From NCBI RefSeq assembly GCF_009659625.1, contig NZ_VOIW01000002.1:1-64000 (forward strand): a stretch of DNA of 64,000 nt, in the 5' to 3' direction. Shown in pieces: positions 52,946-64,000 of the stretch (positions within the stretch are counted from its first letter, which is position 1; every line of letters begins with the position of its first letter). The stretch is from Pseudomonas haemolytica. GTDB lineage: Bacteria > Pseudomonadota > Gammaproteobacteria > Pseudomonadales > Pseudomonadaceae. The notes beneath the pieces are model-generated. The model saw only the letters and a program-made list of their open reading frames with translations. It was not told where the DNA came from and did no database searches. The translations under genes and the position numbers were made by a program.

Positions 52946-53221
52946 CTAGCCCCAACGCATCACACTCGACAGCCATACCAGGGAGAGCGCGGACGCCACC
53001 CAGATGCTCCAGTCGGTAACGCCGATCACCAGCAAATGCAGGTAGGCGCTACCGAGAAGACCGATAAACAAGCGATCACCACGGGTGGTGCTGATCGGCA
53101 GCAACCCGCGCCGGGGGATGCTCGGCGAACGCAGTTCCCAGGTGGTCATACCCGCCAGGATCAGGGCGATGCCGCCAAAGAACAGCGCGGTGGGGGTGGT
53201 CCAGGCCATCCATTCCATCAT
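52946..53221 (-). CDS. glpU: GlpU-like small membrane protein (DUF2160)
   Basis: 91 residues with two or three hydrophobic segments (PTALFFGGIALILAGMTTW; LLGSAYLHLLVIGVTDW; VASALSLVWLSSVMRWG). The position between permease and binding protein and the size match GlpU of the rhizobial glycerol importer. It lies 8 bp after the permease stop. Confidence 0.8.
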   Translation of the reverse strand: MMEWMAWTTPTALFFGGIALILAGMTTWELRSPSIPRRGLLPISTTRGDRLFIGLLGSAYLHLLVIGVTDWSIWVASALSLVWLSSVMRWG

Positions 53222-53229
53222 TGATTCCT

Positions 53230-54030
<801 letters not shown>

Positions 54031-54040
54031 GTTGGCGGCC

Positions 54041-56000
<1,960 letters not shown>

Positions 56001-56001
<1 letters not shown>

Positions 56002-57095
56002 CAGGCAACCCTCGCGACACGGCGCCCGGGGGCCTGGACCAAACGGCCCTGGCCATCGAACACAAACAGTTTATGGGTGGGGATATACACGCGGATCGGC
56101 GCGTCGACGTCGTACTCATGCACCCCCGGCAGGTGCAGTACCAGCAGGAAATGTTCGCTGCGCACATGCAGGAAGGTTTCCGAACCGCTGATCTCGGCGA
56201 CTTCCACGGTTACCGCCAGCTCCAGGTCATCGTCGTTGCTTGGCACCAGGCTGATATGGCTGGGGCGCACGCCAAAGCGGAATTCGCCTTCGCCGATGGG
56301 ACGCAGGTCGACGTTGAGCGGGAAATGTACACAGTTGGCGAAGCTCACTTCATTACCGCTGATACACCCTGGCATCAGGTTGATCGGCGGCTCGGAGAAC
56401 AGTTCAGCGGCGAGCACGGTTTGCGGTTGGTGATAGACCTCGGCGGCCTTGCCGCTCTGGATCACCCGGCCTTCGTGAAGAATGGTGGTGGTGCCACCCA
56501 GGGCCAGTGCTTCGTTGGGCTCGGTGGTGGCGTAAATGGCGATGGTGTGGCGCGCCTTGAACAGTTCGCGCATTTCCTGACGCAGTTCTTCGCGCAGTTT
56601 GTAGTCCAGGTTGACCAGCGGCTCATCGAACAGGATCAGTTCGGCATCCTTAACCAAGGCACGGGCCATGGCAGTGCGTTGCTGCTGGCCACCAGACAGT
56701 TCCAATGGATGGCGCTGCAGGAATTTCTCGATGCGCAGCATCTTGGCGGTTTCCAGTACCTTGCTCTGGATCAGCTCATTGGATACACCGGCCTGGCGCA
56801 ACGGCGAGGCGATGTTTTCGAACACGGTCATGGTCGGGTAGTTGATGAACTGCTGGTAGACCATCGACACGTTGCGCAGGCGCACCGGTTTTTGCGTGAC
56901 ATCCACACCGTTCATCAGGATGCGCCCGCTGTCAGGCTTGTCCAGGCCGGCCATCAGGCGCATCAGGCTGGTCTTGCCGGACAAGGTGCGGCCGAGCAAG
57001 ACGTTGAAGGAGCCGGCTTCGAAACGCAGGTTGGCGTCGTCGATCCAGGTTTGGCCGTCGACAACGCGGGAGACATGTTCCAGGGTCAATGACAT
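56001..57095 (-). CDS. glpS: GlpS-like ABC ATPase lacking the switch histidine
   Basis: A 364-residue first gene of the importer operon, about 35 nt behind a sigma-54 promoter. Walker A is GRTLSGKT (unusual but complete), the signature LSGGQQQR is intact and Walker B is LILFDEP, but the switch His is replaced (YATTEPNEA instead of YVTHDxxEA). It has a C-terminal TOBE region. It forms a heterodimer with the next ATPase. Confidence 0.87.
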
Positions 57096-57139
57096 GACAC
57101 GCCCTTTTTATTATTGGAATGAATCTGGCCAGGTGTCAA

Positions 57140-57155
57140 AGCGAGTTTCGTGCCA
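57140..57155 (-). promoter_or_regulatory. Sigma-54 promoter of the ABC importer operon
   Basis: On the minus strand TGGCACGAAACTCGCT gives GG-N10-GC, matching the -24/-12 consensus TGGCAC-N5-TTGC. The predicted start is near 57130, about 35 nt before the glpS ATG. It faces a divergent sigma-54 activator gene. Confidence 0.8.
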
Positions 57156-57198
57156 AAAACGCAAGCGCTTGATGCGCAAGGAAATGGGTTAATCGTGA

Positions 57199-57267
57199 TG
57201 TTCAGGCGTGAACAATCTGGCTGAACAACTGAACACTGTCGGGGTTGACAATGAACAGTTCTGAACA
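57199..57267. promoter_or_regulatory. TGAACA repeat cluster, candidate activator sites
   Basis: TGTTCA at 57199-57204 and TGAACA at 57209, 57222, 57230, 57252 and 57262 (first base each) fall within 70 bp. The first two form GTTCA-N4-TGAAC. They lie about 45-110 bp upstream of the -24 element, where sigma-54 activators bind. Confidence 0.6.
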
Positions 57268-57371
57268 ACACTCTCATGACCAACACAGGATAAAAATGTG
57301 GCAGGGGGCTTGAACCCATTCCAATAGTTGAATTGTGCACGCCCGATAACAATAAAAACGAAGGTCGCACC

Positions 57372-59195
57372 ATGGCCGAACCACTGGCTCACGACACCCT
57401 TATCCAGGATTCCTGGCGCCGTTGCCGCGCCTTTGGCCTGGATCACCAGAGCGCCCCCAGCTTTGACCAGTTGCCCGCCGAAGGCATTCGCCAACTGCTG
57501 GAAAGCCAACACTCACTGGTGCAGACCACCCACCAGGAAGTGCTGCCCTACTATGAAAACATCCTCAGCAATTCCAACTGCCTGATCATGCTGGCCGACA
57601 ATCAGGGCCAGGTCCTGACTTCGTGGGGCACCCAGCGGTTTATCGAACCCGGGCTGGCCCGCGGTTTCAGCCCCGGCGCCAGCTGGATGGAACGTTCCAG
57701 CGGCACCAACGCCATCGGCACCGCGCTGGCCTGTGCTCAGGCCGTGCATATTGAACACGACGAACACTTCCTCAAGGCCAACCGCTTCATGACCGGCTCA
57801 GCAGCGCCTATCTTCGATGCCCAGCGCGAAATCATCGCGGTGCTGGATGTGTCCAGCGACAGCTACCTGCCGCCCTCCCACACCCTCGGCATGGTGAAGA
57901 TGATGAGCCAGACCGTGGAAAACCGGCTGATCCTCAACCTGTTTCGCGGCGAACATTTTCAACTGACGTTCAACACCGGCTTGAGCAACCTCGACAGCCA
58001 GTGGGCCGGCCTGCTGATCTTTGATGAAACCGGCCAGGTGCTGTCGGCCAACCGGCGTGCGGATAACCTGCTGGGCATCAGCCTGTCGCGGGTGATGATC
58101 GACCGTTTGTTCAAGGTGTCGTTGCTGGAGTTGCTCAACCAGCCGGAAGGCTTGGCGTTTTCGTTGCAGGCGGCGGGACGCAATCGGTTCCAGTGCCTGT
58201 TGAAGCGGCCCAAGCAGATGCCCGTGCAGGCGCGGGTGTTCAATGAACCGACGCCGCCGCCGCCAACGCCGAGCTCGCTCAGCCTCAAGACCCTGCATTT
58301 TGGCGATGCGCGTGTGGAGAAAGCCGTGCGCCAAGCCGAGCGCTTGCTGGAAAAAGATATTCCGTTGCTGATCCATGGCGAGACCGGCGTGGGCAAAGAG
58401 GTGTTCGTCAAAGCCCTGCATCAGGCCAGCTCCCGCAGCCGACAGGCTTTTATCGCGGTGAACTGTGCGGCAATTCCCGCTGAGCTGGTGGAATCTGAAC
58501 TGTTCGGCTACGAAAAAGGCGCCTTCACCGGCGCCAATCAGAAAGGCAGCATCGGTCTGATCCGCAAGGCTGACAAGGGCACGCTGTTTCTCGACGAAAT
58601 CGGCGATATGCCACTACCGACCCAGGCCCGCCTGTTGCGGGTGTTGCAAGAGCGTTGCGTGCAGCCAGTGGGCAGCAGTGAGGTGTTCCCGGTGGACTTG
58701 CGCATCATCTCGGCGACCAACCGGGCACTGCGGGAGTTGGTGCAGGCCGGGCGCTTTCGTGAGGATTTGTACTACCGCATCGGTGGCCTGACCCTGGAGC
58801 TACCGCCGTTGCGCGAGCGCACCGATAAACAGGCGTTGTTCCAGCAACTGTGGCAGCAACACCGTGAGCCGACTCAGTGGGCCGGGGTGAGTGCCGAGGT
58901 GCTGGCGTTGTTCGAGCAACACCCGTGGCCGGGGAATTTGCGCCAGGTGAGCAGCGTGTTGCAGGTAGCGTTGGCGATGGCCGAAGAGCAGCCGATTCGC
59001 GCGGAACATCTGCCCGATGATTTTTTTGTGGATTTGAATGCGGTGGCGCCGCCATGCGGCCCGGATCGCCTGGATGAAAGCCTCGACCTGAGCCAACGCC
59101 TGCAAGCCGTCGGTGGGAATATTTCCCTCTTGGCGCGGGAGCTGGGGGTGAGCCGCAACACCCTGTACAAGCGCCTGCGCCAGCACGAAGGCTGA
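57372..59195 (+). CDS. Sigma-54-dependent activator (AcoR-like)
   Basis: 607 residues from the ATG at 57372 (AAGG ~8 bp upstream; the in-frame start at 57333 lacks a site). A GAF-type sensor half (~50-210, SGTNAIGTAL), a PAS-like segment (~210-290), an AAA+ domain (~320-545: Walker A GETGVGKE, GAFTGA loop, Walker B GTLFLDEIGD) and a Fis-type HTH at the end (ISLLARELGVSRNTLYKRL). GAFTGA shows it can act on sigma-54. It is divergent from the importer operon, whose promoter is sigma-54 type, so it is the likely activator; the ligand is unknown. Confidence 0.9.
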   Translation: MAEPLAHDTLIQDSWRRCRAFGLDHQSAPSFDQLPAEGIRQLLESQHSLVQTTHQEVLPYYENILSNSNCLIMLADNQGQVLTSWGTQRFIEPGLARGFSPGASWMERSSGTNAIGTALACAQAVHIEHDEHFLKANRFMTGSAAPIFDAQREIIAVLDVSSDSYLPPSHTLGMVKMMSQTVENRLILNLFRGEHFQLTFNTGLSNLDSQWAGLLIFDETGQVLSANRRADNLLGISLSRVMIDRLFKVSLLELLNQPEGLAFSLQAAGRNRFQCLLKRPKQMPVQARVFNEPTPPPPTPSSLSLKTLHFGDARVEKAVRQAERLLEKDIPLLIHGETGVGKEVFVKALHQASSRSRQAFIAVNCAAIPAELVESELFGYEKGAFTGANQKGSIGLIRKADKGTLFLDEIGDMPLPTQARLLRVLQERCVQPVGSSEVFPVDLRIISATNRALRELVQAGRFREDLYYRIGGLTLELPPLRERTDKQALFQQLWQQHREPTQWAGVSAEVLALFEQHPWPGNLRQVSSVLQVALAMAEEQPIRAEHLPDDFFVDLNAVAPPCGPDRLDESLDLSQRLQAVGGNISLLARELGVSRNTLYKRLRQHEG

Positions 59196-59213
59196 TCTAG
59201 CGCGCAATGCCCA

Positions 59214-61331
59214 TCAACGCCAGCTCCACGACACCCCGGTATAGATGCCACGCCCATCCGCGGGGGTGGAACGTGCCGCGTCCATGCCTTTATCGTCGTA
59301 ACCCGGTGTCACGGTGTTGGCGTAGCGACGGTTAGTGAGGTTGCGCAGGTCGACCCAGGCTTGCCAGTCCTGTTTGGGTGCGTCGTAGCCGAACGTGGCG
59401 CCGAGGGTGGTGTAGGCCGCAGCGTAGTAGGAATTGGCGTAGTCCACCGCGACCCGCGAGGCGTGCTCGGTGTTGAGGCTGGTGTAGAAACCCGTCGGAT
59501 GGCTGTAGCGCACTTGCGCCTGGTAGTAGTGCTTGGGAATGCCAGGCAAGGTGTTGCCACCGAAACGGTCGTCGTTGCGGTAGTGGAAGTCGCTGAAGGT
59601 ATAGGCCTGGCGCAGGTCGAGCCTACCGCTGCGGCCGCCGTCCCATAGAGGGCTGAGCAGGCTCAGTTCCACGCCTTGGTGCACGGTGGGGCTGGCATTG
59701 GATTCGGCGATGATGGCGCTGCTGTTGGCGGTCTGGGCCTGGGTTTCTACGGAGAGCAGCTCGTGGCGTACTTCGGAGCGGTAGAGGGCCAGGTCCCACT
59801 GGCCGAGCCAGGCTTCACCGCGTCCGCCGATTTCCAGGGTGGTGGCGGTCTGATTACGCAACTTCACGCCTTCTCGCTGCAACCCTGTGGCCGCGCCATT
59901 GCCCGGACCGAAATATTTGTTGGAGCCCCAGATCATCGACCAGGCGTGCGGCGGCTCTACCGAGCGGCTCAGGTTGGTGTATAGCTGCAATTGCGCGGTG
60001 AAGTCGTAGCGCAGGCCGATGCGCGGTGCGTAGTCCCAGTCATGTTGACTGACCGGTGCCTGGCCGTCGGGGTAAGTTACCTGGGTTTCACGGCGGGTGT
60101 AGATCGCAGCGAGGCCGGTGGTCAGCCACAGGTCCTCTACCAGTTCCAGCTCGTTGCCTACATGCAGCACGGTGTCGGAACCCAGGTAACTGTAGTCACG
60201 GGTTTTGGTGCCGGGTGCATAGGTGGCGGTATTGCCAGCGGGGGTGCGTACGTATTCCGAGGCGCCATTGTTCGGCATCGCCTGGGTGGTGCGCAGGCCG
60301 ACGGTGGTTTTGCTGGCATGGCCGAACAGGCTGTCCTGGCGGATGTAGTTCAGGGTGCCGCTGATATCGGTGTAGGCGACTTTCAGGCGATTGGTGCCTT
60401 CGCGCAGGTCCATGGGGTAGTCGTGATAGGCCAGCCCGACCTCGACCCTTGAGGCGTCATCCAGTTGCAAGGTGGTCTTGTTGGCGATCCAGGTAGAGCC
60501 CGGTTGCAGGCGTTTTGAATCGCGGGCAGCGTTGAGGCTGTTGGCGGCACGCGGGTCATGGCTGATCTGGTAGCGCGTGAGCTTGCCGGGGGAATCGTTG
60601 GTGGTTTCGCGGTAACGCAAGTAGAAGCGCGTTTCCAGGTCCGGGTTGAAACGGTAGCCGAAGTTGGCGGCGATGCCCTTGCCGGTGCCGGCGCTTTGAT
60701 GCTGATAGCGGTCGGAGGCCGAATCCGTGAGGCTGATGTAGTAGTCGGCATCCCCCAGCACCTGGCCCGAACTGATTTCGCGCTGGGTATAGCCGCGGCT
60801 ACCGGCCTCGTAGCGTACTTGCAGCTTGGGCGCATCGTAGCCGGTGCGGGTGACATAATTGACCGAGCCGCCCAAGGCCAACGCGCCCTGATCGAAGCCA
60901 TTGGCGCCGCGCAGCACTTCCACCCGGCTCTGCCACAGCGGGTCCTTGAGTTCATAGGGCGTGCCGCCCGGGCCGGTAAGCGGCAGGCCGTCGAACATTT
61001 CGTACAAGCCGGAGGCATGGGCACCGGGGCTGCGGTTCAGGCCCGAGCCGCGAATGGACAATTTCACCCCTTCATTATTCGCCGCCTTGGCATACACCCC
61101 GGCCTGGTACTTGAAGACATCCTCGTTACTGCTGACCCGCCCCTGTTGCACGCTGTTCATATCGATGAAGTTGGTGCCGCCGGGCACGCTTTGGAGCTGA
61201 GCCTGGGCGATTTCGCCGGCGCTGGCCTCAGTGGTGGTGACTTCGACCGGCGCCAATTGCAGGCCTTCGGCCTGTACCAACGAGCTGAAGGTCAGGGCGG
61301 CAAAAAGGAACGGGGGTTGGCGCAGCAGCAT
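59214..61331 (-). CDS. TonB-dependent outer-membrane receptor
   Basis: About 705 residues from the ATG at 61331 (MLLRQPPFLFAALTFSSLVQA, a signal peptide); an in-frame start at 61379 would add 16 residues. Plug domain ~50-165 (GSGLNRSPGAHASGLYEMF, VEVLRGANGFDQGALALGGS), then a 22-strand barrel ending GVSWSWR. It resembles ferric-chelate receptors, but I see no Fur box upstream and no sigma/anti-sigma pair next to it. It converges on the sigma-54 activator with 18 bp between stops. The substrate is unknown. Confidence 0.85.
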   Translation of the reverse strand: MLLRQPPFLFAALTFSSLVQAEGLQLAPVEVTTTEASAGEIAQAQLQSVPGGTNFIDMNSVQQGRVSSNEDVFKYQAGVYAKAANNEGVKLSIRGSGLNRSPGAHASGLYEMFDGLPLTGPGGTPYELKDPLWQSRVEVLRGANGFDQGALALGGSVNYVTRTGYDAPKLQVRYEAGSRGYTQREISSGQVLGDADYYISLTDSASDRYQHQSAGTGKGIAANFGYRFNPDLETRFYLRYRETTNDSPGKLTRYQISHDPRAANSLNAARDSKRLQPGSTWIANKTTLQLDDASRVEVGLAYHDYPMDLREGTNRLKVAYTDISGTLNYIRQDSLFGHASKTTVGLRTTQAMPNNGASEYVRTPAGNTATYAPGTKTRDYSYLGSDTVLHVGNELELVEDLWLTTGLAAIYTRRETQVTYPDGQAPVSQHDWDYAPRIGLRYDFTAQLQLYTNLSRSVEPPHAWSMIWGSNKYFGPGNGAATGLQREGVKLRNQTATTLEIGGRGEAWLGQWDLALYRSEVRHELLSVETQAQTANSSAIIAESNASPTVHQGVELSLLSPLWDGGRSGRLDLRQAYTFSDFHYRNDDRFGGNTLPGIPKHYYQAQVRYSHPTGFYTSLNTEHASRVAVDYANSYYAAAYTTLGATFGYDAPKQDWQAWVDLRNLTNRRYANTVTPGYDDKGMDAARSTPADGRGIYTGVSWSWR

Positions 61332-61466
61332 TGGGGCAGGTCCTTGGAATTCGGGAACGTGACAGGCCTGGCCCACCACGCGAACAGTGATGGGAAGGCA
61401 GGCACGCCCGTCAGGTCACGCCTTATTGACGGACCAGGACGCTTGCAAAACAGTATCGAACCCGAT

Positions 61467-61736
61467 TTAGCCGTCCGCCGCTGCTAGCGCCCGCATCAGA
61501 TCATCCGCCTCCGACCCTGCCGGAAAGCGGAAACCGTACATTTCGTCGGTGGCCAGGATATCGCTCAAGGCATCGCGCAACTGGGTTTGCGAAGGCGAGT
61601 CGCGCAGCAGCTTGTGCGCCGGCAACAGCAACTCGGCCGAGACGCCCTGTACAGTCGCGGCGTCGATCACCGCAAAGAGGATAAACCGCAAACGGATTTC
61701 GCGATCCGTGGGCCAAACCGTTTTTCGTTTACCCAA
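61467..61736 (-). CDS. Small hypothetical protein
   Basis: An 89-residue soluble, mostly helical protein with a TTG start and GAGG about 7 bp upstream. I recognise no domain. It lies between the TonB receptor and the histidine kinase on the same strand, separated from both. Codon use is like its neighbours; it may be a real small gene or a chance frame. Confidence 0.45.
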   Translation of the reverse strand: MGKRKTVWPTDREIRLRFILFAVIDAATVQGVSAELLLPAHKLLRDSPSQTQLRDALSDILATDEMYGFRFPAGSEADDLMRALAAADG

Positions 61737-61941
61737 GGTAGGGCCTCGTGTTTAAGAAAAATCCGAGGCTATTGCCCGCCGGGAAGCGTTTCAAGCACTG
61801 AGAGGCAAGATAGGCCGCTTCCTACAGAGGAAAGGGAAACACCGCACCGATTGGTCTATTTATCTGCGTTGCCGGGTTGCCTGCCAGCGCATCAGCGAAC
61901 CTACTCCGCGGTAATTGTCGGTTCTATCATCCAATAAACAT

Positions 61942-62964
61942 CTAATGGATCAAGGGCAACGTTACCGTAAACTCGCTTCCCTTCCCGGCCCCCTGGCTTG
62001 TACCGGTCACTGTGCCGCCGTGGGCTGCGATCAACTCACGCACGACCGTCAGACCAATGCCCAGGCCTGCCCCATTGAAACCAACCGCGTGCACATCCTG
62101 CACGAAGGGGTCAAAGATGAACGGTAGCGCGTCGGCCGTTATACCGATACCGGTATCGCAGATTCGAATGTGAAGTTGATCGGCGTCGGCGGTGACCGTA
62201 AACATGACTGCGCCATCCACCGGCGTGTACTTGGCTGCGTTGCCTAGAAGATTGCCGAGAATTTGAGTGAGGCGTGCCGAATCGCCATAGACCATCAACG
62301 CACGCTCTGGCAATTGCGCGCTGAAATGCAAGTGGTGAGCGACCATCACCGGGGTGCAGGTTTCTATTGCCTCAAGGATGATCTGAGCCAGATCGACACG
62401 CTGGCAATCAAGGTGAAACTTACCCGTGCTGGCGCGGGCAATGTCGAGCAAGTCTTCAACCAACCGCGACATCTGCTTCACCTGCCCCTCTATCAGCATC
62501 TGCATGCGCGGCAACTCTTCGCTCGGCACTCGTACCAACCGGCCAGCAATCAGACTAATGGGTGTAAGAGGATTTCGCAGTTCGTGGGCCACCAGGTTGA
62601 GGAAGTTGCGTTGCTGCTTCAGCGCATCTTGCGCCGCGACCTGCAGGTCTTGTGCGCTAAGCGCAGCTATGACCAATTGCTCGTTGGCCTCGCGCATCTC
62701 AAGGTACATTTGCTGCTCGGCCTGAGCGATTTTCGGATTTTCAGCCTCCGACTGCGCCGAAAGAATGGCGAGCACCAACTGCTGGTTGGCTTCAATCAGT
62801 TGCTCGACCTGCAAATTATCGAGGAGTTGGCTATGGGCTTGGTTAAGCTCCTTGTGCACCGATGCGAGCACCGCCCGCGCCGCGACCGTTTTCTGGCCGA
62901 GAAGGAACAGCTCGCGTGCTGCGGTGGCTATCGCTTGCTTATTCTTGCCGTCAGCCTCACTCAT
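61942..62964 (-). CDS. Soluble sensor histidine kinase
   Basis: 340 residues without membrane segments. An N-terminal coiled-coil (~20-115) is followed by HisKA with the phosphorylated His at 127 (LVAHELRNPLTP) and an HATPase_c domain (N box LLGNAAKYTP, G1 DTGIGI, G2 GAGLGIGL). It lies 10 bp after the KaiC-like gene, so the two are co-transcribed and probably act together. No response regulator is visible in the window. Confidence 0.9.
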   Translation of the reverse strand: MSEADGKNKQAIATAARELFLLGQKTVAARAVLASVHKELNQAHSQLLDNLQVEQLIEANQQLVLAILSAQSEAENPKIAQAEQQMYLEMREANEQLVIAALSAQDLQVAAQDALKQQRNFLNLVAHELRNPLTPISLIAGRLVRVPSEELPRMQMLIEGQVKQMSRLVEDLLDIARASTGKFHLDCQRVDLAQIILEAIETCTPVMVAHHLHFSAQLPERALMVYGDSARLTQILGNLLGNAAKYTPVDGAVMFTVTADADQLHIRICDTGIGITADALPFIFDPFVQDVHAVGFNGAGLGIGLTVVRELIAAHGGTVTGTSQGAGKGSEFTVTLPLIH

Positions 62965-62974
62965 GATATTTCGC

Positions 62975-64000
62975 TCATCCCTGGAATGTGACCGTACGCT
63001 GTTGGGTAGGTCTTCCCCCTAGCAACCCCTCTTTATCCGGCAACCTCTCTCCGATCTGCACGCCGTCATCGTCGATGCGGTACAGCCGCAGTTCGTCGGA
63101 GTGAGCGCTAGCCCGCACCTTGACCACCGCCATGATCCGCAGCAAACGGCTCTCCACTTCAATATAGCGCTGGACGATAATTGCGTCGGTGAGAAATGCC
63201 GTACCGTAAGGACTGAAGCGCAGATCGGTGTAGCGGTCCTCCAGCTCGGACGTCATCAACACGCTAACCCCTGCGTTGGTGAGGGCGGTAACCATGCGCG
63301 ACAACGACTCACGAAAGTCTTCGCGGAAGGTCGGGGCGAGCGCCAGTTCGAAGCCTGACAGCGAATCGATCACCACGCGGGTGGCGTTCAGCCGGGTGAT
63401 CTCGCTCAACAGCAACTGGACGATTTCATCGATGGACAAGTCCGGCGCACGGCTATCGACCAAACCGACCTTACCGCCCTGAATCAAACCCGCGAGGATG
63501 GCGTTCTGAGAGCGATTGGGGCGCTGTTCAAATACCGCTATCACCCCGGTTTCGCCATTGCGAGCGCCCTCGGCGAGGAACGTCGCAGCGAGAATGCTTT
63601 TGCCCGAACCCGATGGGCCGGCCACCAGTAGGGAGTAGCCACGGGGCAAGCCGCCGCCGAGCATCTCGTCGAGTTGTGGCACACCCATTTTCAGGCGCTG
63701 CATCGCAGACCTAGGGGGTGGTTCAACCGGATTGAGTGGCGCCGGCGCAAACACCCGGATACCCGAGGTGGCGATGCGAAAGGTATGCAGCCCCGGCAGC
63801 GTCGGCTGGCCGCGCATCTTCATGATTTCCATCTTGCGCACCATGGAGTTGCGCTGAACGCTCTGGCGCAGCCAGATCAGGCCATCGGCCACAGTGAAAA
63901 TCGGATTGGTGTCGGTTTCGCTGAAGTATTCGCCAATCAGGAAGGTGGTTGCCTGCCAAGTGGTCATCAACATGCCCAACTGCTGAACGAACTGCGGCAA
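62975..64000 (-). CDS. KaiC-like ATPase (5' end outside window)
   Basis: The frame is open at the right edge. The visible 341 residues hold the end of a first KaiC domain (to ~85) and a full second RecA/KaiC domain (~105-320) with Walker A GPSGSGKS, a catalytic Glu pair near VFEQRP, and Walker B TRVVIDSLSG. It belongs to the RAD55/KaiC-like family outside cyanobacteria, often next to a histidine kinase, as here. There is no KaiA or KaiB in view. Confidence 0.88.
   Translation of the reverse strand: MPQFVQQLGMLMTTWQATTFLIGEYFSETDTNPIFTVADGLIWLRQSVQRNSMVRKMEIMKMRGQPTLPGLHTFRIATSGIRVFAPAPLNPVEPPPRSAMQRLKMGVPQLDEMLGGGLPRGYSLLVAGPSGSGKSILAATFLAEGARNGETGVIAVFEQRPNRSQNAILAGLIQGGKVGLVDSRAPDLSIDEIVQLLLSEITRLNATRVVIDSLSGFELALAPTFREDFRESLSRMVTALTNAGVSVLMTSELEDRYTDLRFSPYGTAFLTDAIIVQRYIEVESRLLRIMAVVKVRASAHSDELRLYRIDDDGVQIGERLPDKEGLLGGRPTQQRTVTFQG

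Overview
The window looks like chromosomal DNA of a Pseudomonas from the fluorescens group. The evidence is high GC, dense small operons, GTGGGAGGGGGCTTGCTCCCGAT-type REP/REPIN hairpins between genes, and a viscosin-type lipopeptide synthetase pair.

Left part (1-12.9 kb). An Rhs polymorphic toxin, cut by the left edge, is followed 3 bp later by a probable immunity gene. Next on the minus strand come a secreted M20 carboxypeptidase with carboxypeptidase G2-type zinc ligands and a MASE2-GGDEF diguanylate cyclase. A minus-strand operon rubredoxin > TIM-barrel isomerase-like protein > LysE exporter lies divergent from a MocR-type (GntR plus aminotransferase) regulator. An Lrp-type regulator lies divergent from methionine gamma-lyase (mdeR/mdeA-like), followed by a LuxR-type regulator.

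Centre (13.0-41.6 kb). This is one minus-strand lipopeptide unit: a four-module NRPS (viscB-like), a three-module NRPS with tandem thioesterases (viscC-like), then macA and macB for export. Adenylation codes read from the sequence give Thr-Val/Ile-Leu-Ser and Leu-Ser-Val/Ile, matching residues 3-9 of the viscosin/massetolide/WLIP family. The gene that would load residues 1-2 (viscA) is not here, as expected for the split viscosin locus. Two copies of a palindromic intergenic element bracket macAB. The first epimerisation motif of the condensation domain acting after Leu5 is altered (HY instead of HH), which predicts an L-Leu5 (viscosin/massetolide-like) product rather than a WLIP-like one.

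Right part (42-64 kb). An orphan SsuA-like binding protein, a SotB-like sugar efflux pump, a lone fimbrial-type protein, and a BASS transporter divergent from an AraC-type regulator come first. A tight three-gene operon follows (haem-oxygenase-like diiron protein, NPPY methyltransferase, YbdK-type carboxylate-amine ligase) that looks like a small uncharacterised biosynthetic pathway. A six-gene GlpSTPQUV-type ABC importer has a clear sigma-54 promoter, a cluster of TGAACA repeats, and a divergent sigma-54 activator. The window ends with a TonB-dependent receptor, a small unknown gene, and a soluble histidine kinase paired with a KaiC-like ATPase cut by the right edge.

The best candidates for undescribed biology are the diiron protein/methyltransferase/ligase operon, the rubredoxin/TIM-barrel/exporter operon, and the Rhs C-terminal toxin with its partner.
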